From Zychaea mexicana (lineage: Eukaryota; Mucoromycota; Mucoromycetes; Mucorales; Lichtheimiaceae): 64,000 nt of DNA. Below the pieces are notes generated by a model that saw only the letters and a list, made by a program, of their open reading frames with translations, had not been told where the DNA came from and searched no databases. Positions 50,229-61,262 of the stretch are shown here, piece by piece. The number at the start of each line of letters is the position of its first letter. Position 1 is the first letter of the stretch. A program made the translations under genes and the position numbers. The stretch spans positions 1 through 64,000 of the forward strand of contig NW_026516743.1 in assembly GCF_025766255.1 (NCBI RefSeq), written 5' to 3'.

Positions 50229-52600
50229 TTATAGAACAATGTGTGGATTAGTTATCAATTTTTTTCCATCTTTCAGGCAATAACCCTGATCAGGGTCTTC
50301 TGAAACAACGCCCGTTGTAGGTTCTACACGTGCCACATCACAGATGGCAACCGACTGTGGGTAAAAGCTGCCTAGAGGAAACGGTCGATACTTGAGCACA
50401 CCTCGAGCTACCAATCCGTATGGGTACCGAATGATCCGCGACCAACGCTGATTCCCGCTGCCGTCGCCACCTGGCGATTTTATCCGGATTTGGCTACTGG
50501 CTTCGAAGGGGTCATAGTCGGGAGATAGCATGGCTGGAGAGAAGGATAGAGGCTCGTCAAACCGGTAGAAGCTGCCCAAGAATTCGGCCGGATCCACGCC
50601 CTTTGGATGAGCCCCCACCGTATCCGTTTTATTAAAGTTGTCATTGTAAGTGTCGTTCGCTGTAGCGATATAGAGCGGCACCACTTGACTGAACGCAAAC
50701 ACGCTGATATCCGCGTCCGCCACATGAACCGTCCACCAGTTCCAGTTATTTGCCTTGACCCGCAAGTCAAAGATCAACTCCTTGTCGCTGGCTAATACAC
50801 GACCCATTTCCACGGAGATATCGGTCAGTGGTTTAGCACGATAGATCACAAGAAAGATGAGGCATAGCACAGCTAGCAATAGGCCACACACGATGTTTCG
50901 AACAATGCGTGACCAGGGTCGTATTTTGTTGAATTTGTTATTGTTGTTACGGTAGTAGCGACCTGATCTTCGAAACAATAAGGGTGCTCCTTCGTCGTCA
51001 CTGCTGTATCCGTCGGTATGATATGCTTCTGGGTATATTCGCTGCCTATGGCGAGGTTGTGCTTGTATTGCTGCTGCTGCGGCATGATGATGATTCTGAT
51101 TTTGTTGTTGTTGTTGTGATGGATGATGATTATTGGGATGAAGAGAGTGAGGAGCCGACCCAGGTGCAGGCGGTAAGCCTCCAAGTAGATGATGAGGTGG
51201 TGTGCGAAGATTTGAACGTTTAGTGTCGTACCAATGATGCGGCTCCCATGTCTCGCTTGCCTGCAGCTGTTTGGGCCGATGGTCCATGACATTGCTTCGC
51301 AGTTTGGGACGGTGATGTGGTGGTAATGATGATGATGCATGCGGATCTTCTTCGTCAACAACGGTCGTCGCTATTTGCTGCTGACGGGTAAGAGATCGGA
51401 AAAAATCTCCAAAAAAGCTACTCGTCCTAGATATTGGGCTGATGCGACGAAATGAAGAGTCATGCATAGGTGATGCCGGTGTGGATCGAATGGATTGTGG
51501 ACGATATACGAGGTCAGAATGATACGAGGCATGATCAATCGCCGTACCACCGTAAGAGTACACATACTGCTCATTTTCGTCAGAGTCTAGTTATATATAA
51601 GACACGTTATAAGCCAAGTACACCATTTCAGCAGCTTGTCTAGCCAAAACGATTGCAATACCTTCTACATTCGAGACAGCGTCAATTAGATTTCGATGAA
51701 ACACTTCGGCGGGAGTGGCAGTGCCACTCATGGGTGGAGGAGGTCGTCGACGCTTTTTGACTGTATTGCGGGTAGCTCGATCTCCCTAAGAGAAAAGAGA
51801 AGGAGGTGGTGGAGAAGAAAAAAAAGAAAGGGATGATGATGCGTGAATTGCTTGAGCAGCATAAGCAAGGAGCATTATTTTTAATTACTTACCTCGCTTT
51901 TGGACTTTGCGGGTGGTCGAGCTGGTTTTGTATTGGTTACAGAGAATGTACTGGATGGTGTGTGGATGCCATTACTCGAAGCAGAAGGAGTGATGCTATT
52001 AGGTGTGTTGGTTGGGGGAGAAGAAGGTCGTGGATGATGAGGATGCTGGAGTTGTTGCTGTTGCTGTTGCTGTTGCTGTGGTTGTGGCTGCTGTAGCAGG
52101 TTCTGTGATTGTTGATTATTACTATTGTTATGCTGCTGCTGCTGTTGCTGTTGCTGTTGTTGTTGTGGTTGCTGGAGTTGTTGCTGTTGTTGCTGTTGGT
52201 CGCGTGGTGGAGAAGACGAAGGAACTTCTTTGTGTTCATTCGGTTGCGGATCAAATCGTGCTTTTTCAACCGTAAGATTACGGTCAAAGTTGGTCAATGG
52301 AAATTCTCTTCGAAGGTTTTGTGGGTACTTGTCCGTATGGATCGTAGCAAACTTGGGCATATATGGCCGCCTTTTCATTGCTTCTAAATCTTGAGATGTT
52401 TGTAGCGGCTGTAGCTGTGTTTGTTTTTGATGTTGTTGTTGTTGTTGTTGTTGTTGTTGGCCATGCTGCTGTTGACGGGTTGAGGAAATTCCTTGGTGAA
52501 TAGCACTTGTGGTCGATTCCTCATTGTTATTCGGAGGGTCTTCTGGCATCTCTGGTGGAGGATTAGGATCCTTATCCGATCCGTGGCAATGGGCCGACAT
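50229..52600 (-). CDS. VAC7: Vac7 homologue, activator of the Fab1/PIKfyve PI(3)P 5-kinase
   Basis: Three exons (52600-51893, 51785-51662, 51586-50229) sum to 2190 bases, 729 residues. The N-terminal half is low complexity, with several polyglutamine tracts interspersed with Pro and His. One transmembrane segment, RNIVCGLLLAVLCLIFLVIY, is followed by the conserved luminal region PLTDISVEMGRVLASDKELIFDL, VHVADADISVFAFS and a proline-rich end. This is the Vac7 layout: a vacuolar-membrane protein that stimulates PI(3,5)P2 synthesis through Fab1. ATG 52600 is preferred to an in-frame ATG at 52681, whose extra stretch translates a CT/CA-rich leader. PolyQ tracts (52052-52200, 52437-52465) give antisense leucine/cysteine ORFs that are not genes. 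Confidence 0.82.
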
Positions 52601-52819
52601 CCGAATGGAAGAAGAGCACCAAGTGCTATAGCAGGAAAAGCCAAAAGGATAAGAGAGTGTGTGTGTGTGTGAGAGAGACAAAGGCCAAAGGAGTGTTTAT
52701 ATGCGCAGAGCGGATTTCAGTTGCAAAAAGAGAGAGAGAGAAAAGTAATATGTATTGGAAAAAAAGGGAAGGAAATAAAAATATTTACAATAGTGCCGCA
52801 TAAAATAGATAATAATTAG
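52601..52819. other. Short spacer with GA/GT simple sequence
   Basis: Leader of the Vac7 gene and 3' end of the next gene. GT run 52661-52672 and GA run 52729-52742. Confidence 0.5.
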
Positions 52820-55800
52820 TTATTCGGTAACTTCAGCTCCAGCAGCATCAGAAGCAGTGGCAGTAGCGGGTACATACAGCGTCACCAACTTTGTTGGTAA
52901 TACACGGTTCTTTTTCGTCTTCTTTTTCTTTGTCTTCGTGTCACCGTCGCCCTCCTCATCCTCCTCCTCCTTCTCCACAAACACACGCGCATACGGACAC
53001 AGCAGGTCAGAGGGATCATAGTCGTGCTTTGCGGAACGAGTGACAGTGCATGCAGATACCTGCTGCTGCAATTCCTGCCCTCGCTCAGCGAGCGTCTCTA
53101 ACGTGGCAGGTCTCCCAAACAAGTCCAGAACAGGCAGGTCTCCCCAGTCCGGCAAGTGCCGATCGGGTAGCGTGAAGGTATCGACGAGGAGCGGCACATC
53201 GTACAAGGCTGCCACTGCCTTGGCAGCGCCCGGCAGATCAAGATTGTCTTCGTCAGCGTGTTTGGTGGAGTGTTCGGGCAGTTGGTGTCGAGTCGAGAAA
53301 CTGGCGTTGTCTTCAAAGTTCGGGTAGAGCATGACGTTGCCCCGCAGATACACGAGTTCGTCAAGATAGCGTCGCCAGGAGTGCATCCAGCGACGCGACC
53401 GTGCGCCGGGCACCTCGATTGTCTGAAGCTTGTGCGAATCTTGGTCGGCGATGCGAGCAGTCATGTAGTCGTGGAACTCTCGCCAATGTTCAGGAAAATA
53501 AACGGCACCCCCGCCCATGCTGCATGGCGCTTGCATCAAATAAGGAGTGTATCCACTCGGGGGCTCAAACAGCTCGCGCACTTTGCCTGTGTCGACCATC
53601 CGTGGCGAATACAGGCTGACGCCAAACAGGTTGCGCTGTGGCGTCGGGGTGTACCGGTACTTGAGAATGCTGTATTTGACCCAGATGTAGAACAGCGGCG
53701 ATACTTCCATGCCGTCGTCTAGTATCACTGCATATTCGTGGTCGCTTGACGGATACCACGATTCGACAAACATCGATGCACGATTCGTAGGCACGATGCG
53801 ATGTCGGAGGTCTTTTTCGCCATGTGGCCAGAATAGAGTTTCCGAGAGTCGTTGTGTTTTGACATTGCTCGTATACTCCATGAAGATCGAAATGTCCACT
53901 GTATCACCCAAGTATCCAGCGCCTTGCACTGATTGCAGCAGCCGTTGGAAGGGTGGTGCGTCGTCGCTCTCCGTAGCCAGTACCAATTTGACTGTGAAAT
54001 CGTGCCATTCTATAAAATGAGCGTAAATTTTACAGTTTTGTGAGCGAGGGGTAACGTCGGGTCGACCTTTCCAATAGAAAAAAGGCAGTTCAATGGAGGC
54101 CGGGTAATAATGAAGCATTACACCTACGGTGGAGGGTATCAACCGGCAGCTCTGACATCCATGTCACATGGCTCAGATCGCGATGCGGCAACCCAATGAT
54201 TGCTACATTTGGCAACATGTGCTTCATTGTTTGTATCGCGTCCAAGCCATCTTGTTGCACATGAATTAGCACTTGGATCTTTGCACTTTGCACCAGCCGC
54301 GTCAGTCGTGGCACCAGTTGTTGAATGGGTTGCTTGAGCTGGAGGTCGTGTATGCGGTCTTTGGAGAGAGACGACGCGCATTTTGCATCATGGACTGTGA
54401 GTGCTGTGACAACTTCGTTGGCACCCAAGTTTCCGCGACCGGTGGTTGCAAGATGCACTGCAGCGTTATTATCTCCTCGTGTATGCATTTCACATACGAG
54501 CTGCAGCCATGCAGTGTCCAGATGATCTTCTTCATCCACCAACAACATGACTGCTTGCTGTTTAATGTTACCATTCTCAGTGGTGTCGCCCTCGTCTTCA
54601 TCGCTCTCTGTCTGGCCTTGAAAAATCACGTCGTTTATAAAGCTTGGCGTAGTGCTGCTGTCGTAACTGTCGTCATTCGTGTTGGCAAGGTACTGTTCTA
54701 TACTCGCACAAGCGTCTGTTGCTGCTGCTGGTGGTGATGTTGCCGCTGATATGATTCTAATGGTATAGTCCGCATTATTTTCCCTTTCGCCTTTCGGCAA
54801 GGCCACAGATTGGATTCCTACCTCGACCTTGAGATGACGGCTGATCCAATAACCAAGTGGCGCGTTAACATCATTTGCATAGGTCGAGAGTGCTGACAGC
54901 CATTCGGAACGTAGCAACCACGCGCTGTTGACAACATCGACAAACTGATGTCCGTCTACAGGTTCGCAAGAAACAGCGGAGCTTTCGCTCGAGTCAACGA
55001 GAGCAAGCTTGCTGCCAGGTCCCAAAAGAGTTTCACGATAGGTGCGCGTTTGAGCCAGCTTCAAGAGCAATTCCAGGTACCGGTGGCCAGGCAAAACATC
55101 CTTGTCAATGATCCAAACGTAATCCGTGCTAGACCGTATCCGTCGTACATCTCCAATCCATATTTCTGCGTTCTTTGGAAGAATCTGTTGTTGTTGTAGC
55201 ACAACTTGCTCGTCCTCTGTTGCACATACAATCCAAACGAAATCTGGTACAACAGATTGCGACTGTATGGCAGTCACTTGTTGCTGAATCATGTCGTTAT
55301 TATATAAAACAATGGCCGTGACCGAAGGCCGTGATTCGTCACCAAGCTGTACTGTATGTGCGAATTCAACAATGTCGCTTAAATTTTGTTGATGTTCTAA
55401 TCAAAGAGCCACAGTTATTAGTAAAGGCGATTGGGGTGGGGGGGGGAAACAGATAAAAGGTGCGTGTGGATCATGTTCGAGAATATTCAGGGGTAAATTA
55501 ATGAGGATACAATGGGAAAGACGCACCTAATTCTTTGTTGTTGCCGTTGTTGTAGATGATCTTGTTGCTGCTCACTGAATACCAAGATTGTGACCAAAGT
55601 CGAGACGACGAACCACTGTCTGCAAGCTGAGTGGCATCCAGATAGTCGATAAGAGGTATGGTTGGATGCGGATGTTTTGTGCTTTTGGGTGCTGCTTTCA
55701 GGTGGGATGACCATGCAAAAAAAGACGTTATGACGAGGAAAAAGCAGGTGAGGGTGGCACAGAAGAGAATTCCCACTCGTTGCTGGTGTATTACTGCCAT
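52820..55800 (-). CDS. Large type II membrane glycosyltransferase-like protein (fungal GT2-like)
   Basis: Three exons (55800-55527, 55396-54128, 54066-52820) sum to 2790 bases, 929 residues. A short N-terminal cytosolic stretch is followed by a signal anchor (VGILFCATLTCFFLVITSFF), indicating a Golgi or ER type II protein. The first luminal half (FVWIVCATEDEQVVLQQQQIL, TDYVWIIDKDVLPGHRYLELLL) is GT-A-like, with DKD as possible metal site. The second half carries HDFTVKLVLATESDD, EYAVILDDGMEVSPLFYIWVK (DDG, probable catalytic/metal motif), QAPCSMGGGAVYFPEHWREF and RSRRWMHSWRRYLDELVYLRG, blocks I associate with an uncharacterised fungal glycosyltransferase family. An intron inside LPVDTLH|RRPDVTPRSQN joins the two halves. 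Near the C-terminus is an acidic then lysine-rich stretch. Donor and acceptor sugars unknown. Confidence 0.75.
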
Positions 55801-57682
55801 GGCGGGTGCTGTGTTGTGTGTGTGTGTGTGGGGAATGAGAGCGACTGAGATTGGGCAGAATGGTGATGGTGAGGTTTTAGCCAAGGGTCAATGAGCTAAT
55901 GGTGGTCGGGTATGAGTGCTGTTGTTCTATGTGTATGCTATTATGGTAGTATTATTATTATTAATGATGATGATAGAGTCATAATATGAGATATGGATGG
56001 TTGGTGATATGGGGGTGGACGGCAGAATGGAAAGAAGAGAAGAGAGAGAGGGATAGGAAGAGAAGAGGAAGAAGGAGCAGTTTGGTTTCTTTTCTCTGTC
56101 TTCCAAAACTGAAAAAGAAAAAAGCGCGCTGCTAACCAAAAAGAAAGAAACGAAGAAACCCAGGAAAGCGTTGGAGTTAAATTGCCTGCAAAAGGCTCAT
56201 TTAATCGCTTTAATGATCTGCGCCAACCAGGAAGATCTCTGTACGCCCATTGCGTTGAATCGGCGACAACGACGACACCTCCTCTTTTCTTATTATTTTT
56301 TATTTCATTGTTTAGAAATCCGAATCCTCGTTACCTGCGTAGACCTCCTTGTTGGTTCTATGCGAAACGGAAAGGGAAGGCTTCAAAAAGCTTCATGCTT
56401 TTTTTTTTTTTGACAAGAGTTTCTAGTTAGTGGAGGAGGATAGGCGGGTGTATTATTCAGGAGACACAAGGTAATTTAAACTTGGAATGGTCATTTTCTA
56501 AAACATTTCCCAAGCGATGACTTTAAAGCGCGCTGACATTACCCGGGGACGTTCCACAATCCGAGCTTTTGCCAGAAAAAATCTGTTTTGGCAATTCAAG
56601 TTGCTTTTCTATGTGCGGCACATCTTTGTTCCCCCCCCCCACACACCAAGTAGTTATGCCTCACTACCTTCCTTTACTGTGGTATAACCAATAAAACCTG
56701 CTACTAATAAGCATCGCTACTACTGGCTACTTTTCCACATCATGAATGCCTCAGTGTATTGTACATCAACGTCATTGAACCCCACCTTATTCCCTCTCAT
56801 TTCATGCGTTTCCCCGGGGATCACTTGGAGAAATATACCAAACTTATGTACGTTTGGCTATTCAAAACAAAAAATTTCTAGAGGGAGCACAAAAATAGAT
56901 AGGGCTGTATACGGATCAAAGTGATACAAAATATATTGTGTATTTTCCTTTCATTTATGACATGATAACTTGCATCCCTTACCTTTTTATTACATTTTAC
57001 AAAAGAGACTGCTCCCACTCTTTTGCTACAGTACACTGCTGTTGAGAATAGCGAAAAGCAACATGAGATACCAAGAGCTATCGATGACATACATATATGC
57101 TGATAACTTGACAGCTAACCTTTTTCTACCAAAGGTAACTTACATAGCGATGGGTAGCTGCCCTCCTCTCGTCCACAACGAGGCTATCAATCGTCCATCC
57201 AATTCATGTCATGTTATCAGTATTTGAATATATTTAGCTGCTAATCAATTGAGATGGTAATCAAATCTCTACATCAAATGGTATGAAGCCTAAATCATCT
57301 CCTTGCTTGCAAAGAATAGCGGATGGGAGAAATACAAAGATGGCCCAAAGTTATCGCCATATGTCTTCTTTTTACGAGGATGATGTGTACCTCTAACAGC
57401 TGTTGCTATGTAATCGTGCATATTTGAGCGACGTAGAATTACATGGCAGGGAAAGCTATGACGTTGGGTACATGACAGGCTGTAGTGAATCATTTAAATA
57501 CTGCTGATACATATCAAATGACGAGTTGGCCCAATCAGCATAGTCACGGCCATTCCCAGCACCCCCTACCCTTCACCAGGCACCATATAAGCAAAAAGAA
57601 AAAAAAGAACAGAATTAACCAATGCAATGGATGATATGTCTGTCTGTATAAATGTTTTTGATTTCTTTTTTTTTTTTCGAAA
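55801..57682. other. Intergenic, nothing recognised
   Basis: About 1.9 kb. Purine-rich 56030-56075, T run 56400-56412, C run 56629-56640. No supported gene. Confidence 0.35.
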
Positions 57683-59826
57683 TCAACCTTTAGACCTTGA
57701 ATTCCATTGAAAGTGATCACTACTGCTAGTGCTACTACTATTACTGCTATGGCGTTGTTCATGGAGTTCGTAGGTATCATGGAGGTGGTGGTGATGGTGG
57801 CTAGGCTGTTGTTGTTGTTCAAAGCGAGAGATGGCGGCGGCGGCAGTTGTGTTGGATAATGGTTTTACATCGAAAAAGGGTGTATTTAAAGTCGGTGATG
57901 TGGGGCTCTCGGCCTCGGCGTAGCCATAAGTAGATGTACGCATGCTTGCTGTCCGCTTGGGTATGTTGCTGTGATTGGTCAGTTCTGACCGCGGTAACGC
58001 TGTGTGGGTAAATGCTCCAAGACTCATGGATCGTCGTACGCTTTCCTTGAGTCGGTCCACGTTGATCAACTGTAGTCTTGGCGGGGTCTGAGGACGCGTC
58101 TGGGGATAACGGATTGTAGGTGGTGGCGGTGTATCGGCAAACGGATTTTCTTCTTCTCCTGGATGGTAATGGACGTTGTTTTGATGTAGCGCGCGTTGCT
58201 GTTCGCTGAGATACTCTAGTTCTTGACGCTGTTGCTGCTGCTGCTGGTGCTGCTGCTGGTGCTGCAGCACCATGTCGTCACCGTCTTCAATCAACACCTT
58301 GGACGAGTCGTCTTCTGATGATGCTTGTGAAGCCATCATCTCGTCTAGCACGTCTCTGGGTACAGGCTTGACACATACCATTGGGAATGCACCCTTCAAT
58401 CCTGTCATGGCGTTAATGCCAAGCGCCCATCCATCGTCAAAGGGCATTGCCACGTATATGATATCACCGACATGTAAACCTAGCTCGTCGCCCATCTGTG
58501 GCGGGTATGGATGGACAACCATATACAGATCTTCGGGTCGCGGCTGCTGCAAAGCAGAGGGTGGCGGCGGCGGCGGCGGCGCGGGTGGCGGTGCAGATGC
58601 TAAAGGCGTAGGTATGTTGTCGTTAAAGTCATTGCTACCGCAAGAGGAGGATGACGGTGGCTCATTGTTCATGGTGTTGCTGTTCATGCTGTTGTGGTTG
58701 TCCTTGGTGCTACTGCTGCTGTTGAGGGGCAATGTTGATGTGCGGCTGCTGTCTCTGTGATTCGCATATTCGTCTCGTGGTGGCGCTACGTAGGTTGTGA
58801 ATTTGAAACGATCGTTCCGTACCCGTTTCCGTCGTGTGCAAAAACAAAATGCCGCTAATGCAATCAAAGCCGTTCCGACAACGCACCCCACGACTATCCC
58901 TGCGACAGCTCCTGCAGATAGTCCTTTTTTGCATGACACACTTTGGCAACAAGAATCCGTGCTGGATTCGCAAAACTGACAGGCCGTTTCCATGTCATCC
59001 TGGAATCCTGATATGTGTGCGAAAAAGATATTAGATCATCGTCATTTATGCAAGTGAAAAATAAATTACTATTTCCAACCCCTATGCAGTGCCCACCCCC
59101 CCCCTCCTTCTCTCTTTCCAATCCATAAGCAACCCCGCTGTAGCCTAACTAATTAACTATATACTATGCTATCCAAACTAAATCTGCAAAACTGCATATG
59201 CCAACCCAAAGGAAACACGTACCACAATTGCCAGGTTCATTCACTGACCCTGATATACAACTTTCTGACGCTGTCCCATTGTATCCTTGCCACGATGCAC
59301 ACTGATTCTGCAGATTGGATATCGTGTTATTGCGTAGTACTGAATCTTGACATACACTTGTATCGCTCGTAATCGTCTCGATGCTGCTGATCCAAGCATC
59401 ACATGTTGTTTTGCATAGTGGAGGTGGCGTCAGATTGTGTTCATAGTTACATGGTAGCGAATTGTTGACGTCTTGGATCAAACCGGCACATATTCGTGAC
59501 AGTGAGTATCGCGCATAAGGTGCACCATTACCGTAGTCGCTGTTGCAACCGAGTGGTAACAAATAGTCGCCTGTGGTCTTGACATATGCAAATAAGCTTT
59601 CGTCAAACGAAGCGACGTCTGTGACATTGGCCATGTACGAGTACCGATCCGCAAGTCCGGGTAAGCCAACGTAATATTGGTCAAATGCAGGACATGCTTT
59701 GGATGATGCAAGAGAGACGCAGGTGTTTTGTGCTCGGACCGGTCGGGTGCTCCACAGTGTTACTAGCGCCAACGTCAGTAAGGTTGCGGAGGATGGGATT
59801 GTCTTTTCGTGTAGATTGACAGGCAT
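57683..59826 (-). CDS. Single-pass membrane protein with cysteine-rich ectodomain and cytoplasmic SH3 domain
   Basis: Two exons (59826-59223, 59007-57683) sum to 1929 bases, 642 residues. A signal peptide (residues about 1-33, ending RPVRAQ) precedes an ectodomain with about 16 cysteines and several N-glycosylation sequons (NVT, NNS, NLT, NNT, NGT). A cysteine cluster (CQFCESSTDSCCQSVSC) sits just outside the membrane. The transmembrane segment is about 231-256 (GAVAGIVVGCVVGTALIALA), followed by CTRRKR. The cytoplasmic part has a polyproline run and an SH3 domain at about 360-417 (YMVVHPYPPQMGDELGLHVGD, DDGWALGIN, GAFPMVCVKPV), then polyglutamine, Pro-rich and His-rich stretches. The layout recalls fungal surface sensors such as Fus1/Sho1 (TM plus SH3), but those lack this ectodomain. 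Ligand unknown. Confidence 0.85.
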
Positions 59827-61262
59827 TTGCTTCTACTTTTTTTTTTAAAAAAAAATGTATATATAAGGTACTTTGTTTTCTTTTAAGGAGGAGCGGGACG
59901 ATGACGACGTAGACGAGGGGGGAATTGTACTTTTGCCGGTGCGTGTTACTCTTGTTGTATGTAAATAATTGCTGTGGTGGTGATGGTGCAGATGCCAATA
60001 AAAATGCTTTGGTGTGTGGTATTATTGAATGTCGATAAAAGGTCAAAGTGGGTAAAAGCGAATAACGTGAAACAGAATGATATACAGTAGAATAGTAGGA
60101 GATATATAAATGTATATATATTTATATATATATATGTGGTGTGTGTGTGCGTATGTGTGTAAAAAGTGAGTGAACAAGCCGAGCCCCTCAAAAGACACCG
60201 AGGAACAAGTCAGCAAAGATGTGTGTTTGTGTACGAATGTAACGTGTGGAATGTGTAGGGTTTTGGAAAAAAAGAGAGTGCTTTTTTTTTAAATTTTGAG
60301 CATAATTGCTCTAGTGCCAGCTTGTCAATCAAGAAAGGTAGATGCAGTAAAAGAAGAAGAGAATAATGCTTTCGTAGAGCAGTAAACGCCTATTTCTTCG
60401 CGCTCACTCTCATTTTAACAATAATAACAAAAATCAAAAAAAAACTGGGCTTGAATCCTCCCTCCCTCCCTCTCTCTCTCTCTCTGCACACACACACGAC
60501 CTCTGCCTTGACCATATCCTAAAAACAGCCGGCCTCTTTTGCTCAGCACCTCTGGGCGTGTGGGACCTGGAAAGGGGCTGGAGTGGATGGCAGGAACAGA
60601 TTCCTGGCTAATATTTACCACTAAAAGTTATATCACATTGGCGTGTTGGTAAAGAACGTTCAAATTCGTATTAGCTCGTCTTTTAAAGATGTAACCACTT
60701 TGAGTGTATACCGATCATATGTGCTAAAATGCAAGACCGGGTAAACAGCAGAACAATGCATAGATCATATGTGGCTATGTATTTATTTTTAAAACATGAC
60801 TATTCCATCAGCCACAGCAGCGTTTTTTATAAAGAGGGCTATGGATAATGCTGTCTGGTTTTTTTAGTTTACATTTTGCTTGATTGACATTTTTTCTTAA
60901 GTGTGTAATGAATTATATTGTGAGGCGATCTGTTTCGCCTATCAAATGTACGCAGCGTAACCACGGTTTACTAACAAACACTAGGTGCATGAAACAGACA
61001 AGTGAGCTCGTTTGTAGAGATTCTTGAACCGCCGGCATTTAGAATAGTTGGTTTGAATTACTTAGGTAGACCATGACCAACGCCCATTGTCCTTCATCAG
61101 TGCTATCGATTACACACACATTTTCAGATATGCAAAGCTTGAGACAAAGGGGGCACACTACGACAAACAGTACAGTCGTAAAGCAAGGTCCCGGATGGAT
61201 GATATAATTTTCGTAGTGTTATTATGTTGCTGTTAATATCAAAAAGTAAGTTATAATAGTAA
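59827..61262. other. Intergenic with simple repeats
   Basis: Contains AT/TG simple sequence (60095-60165), a (CT)n run (60461-60485) and CA run. No coding signal or RNA gene recognised. Confidence 0.5.

Noticed and set aside
51806..52396. Plus-strand ORFs rich in Leu, Val or Cys
   Set aside because: Antisense translations of the polyglutamine-coding CAG/CAA tracts of the Vac7 gene.
52600..52681. Upstream in-frame ATG extending the Vac7 protein by 27 residues
   Set aside because: The extension translates a CT/CA-rich leader (SLSHTHTLS); the internal ATG at 52600 is more plausible.
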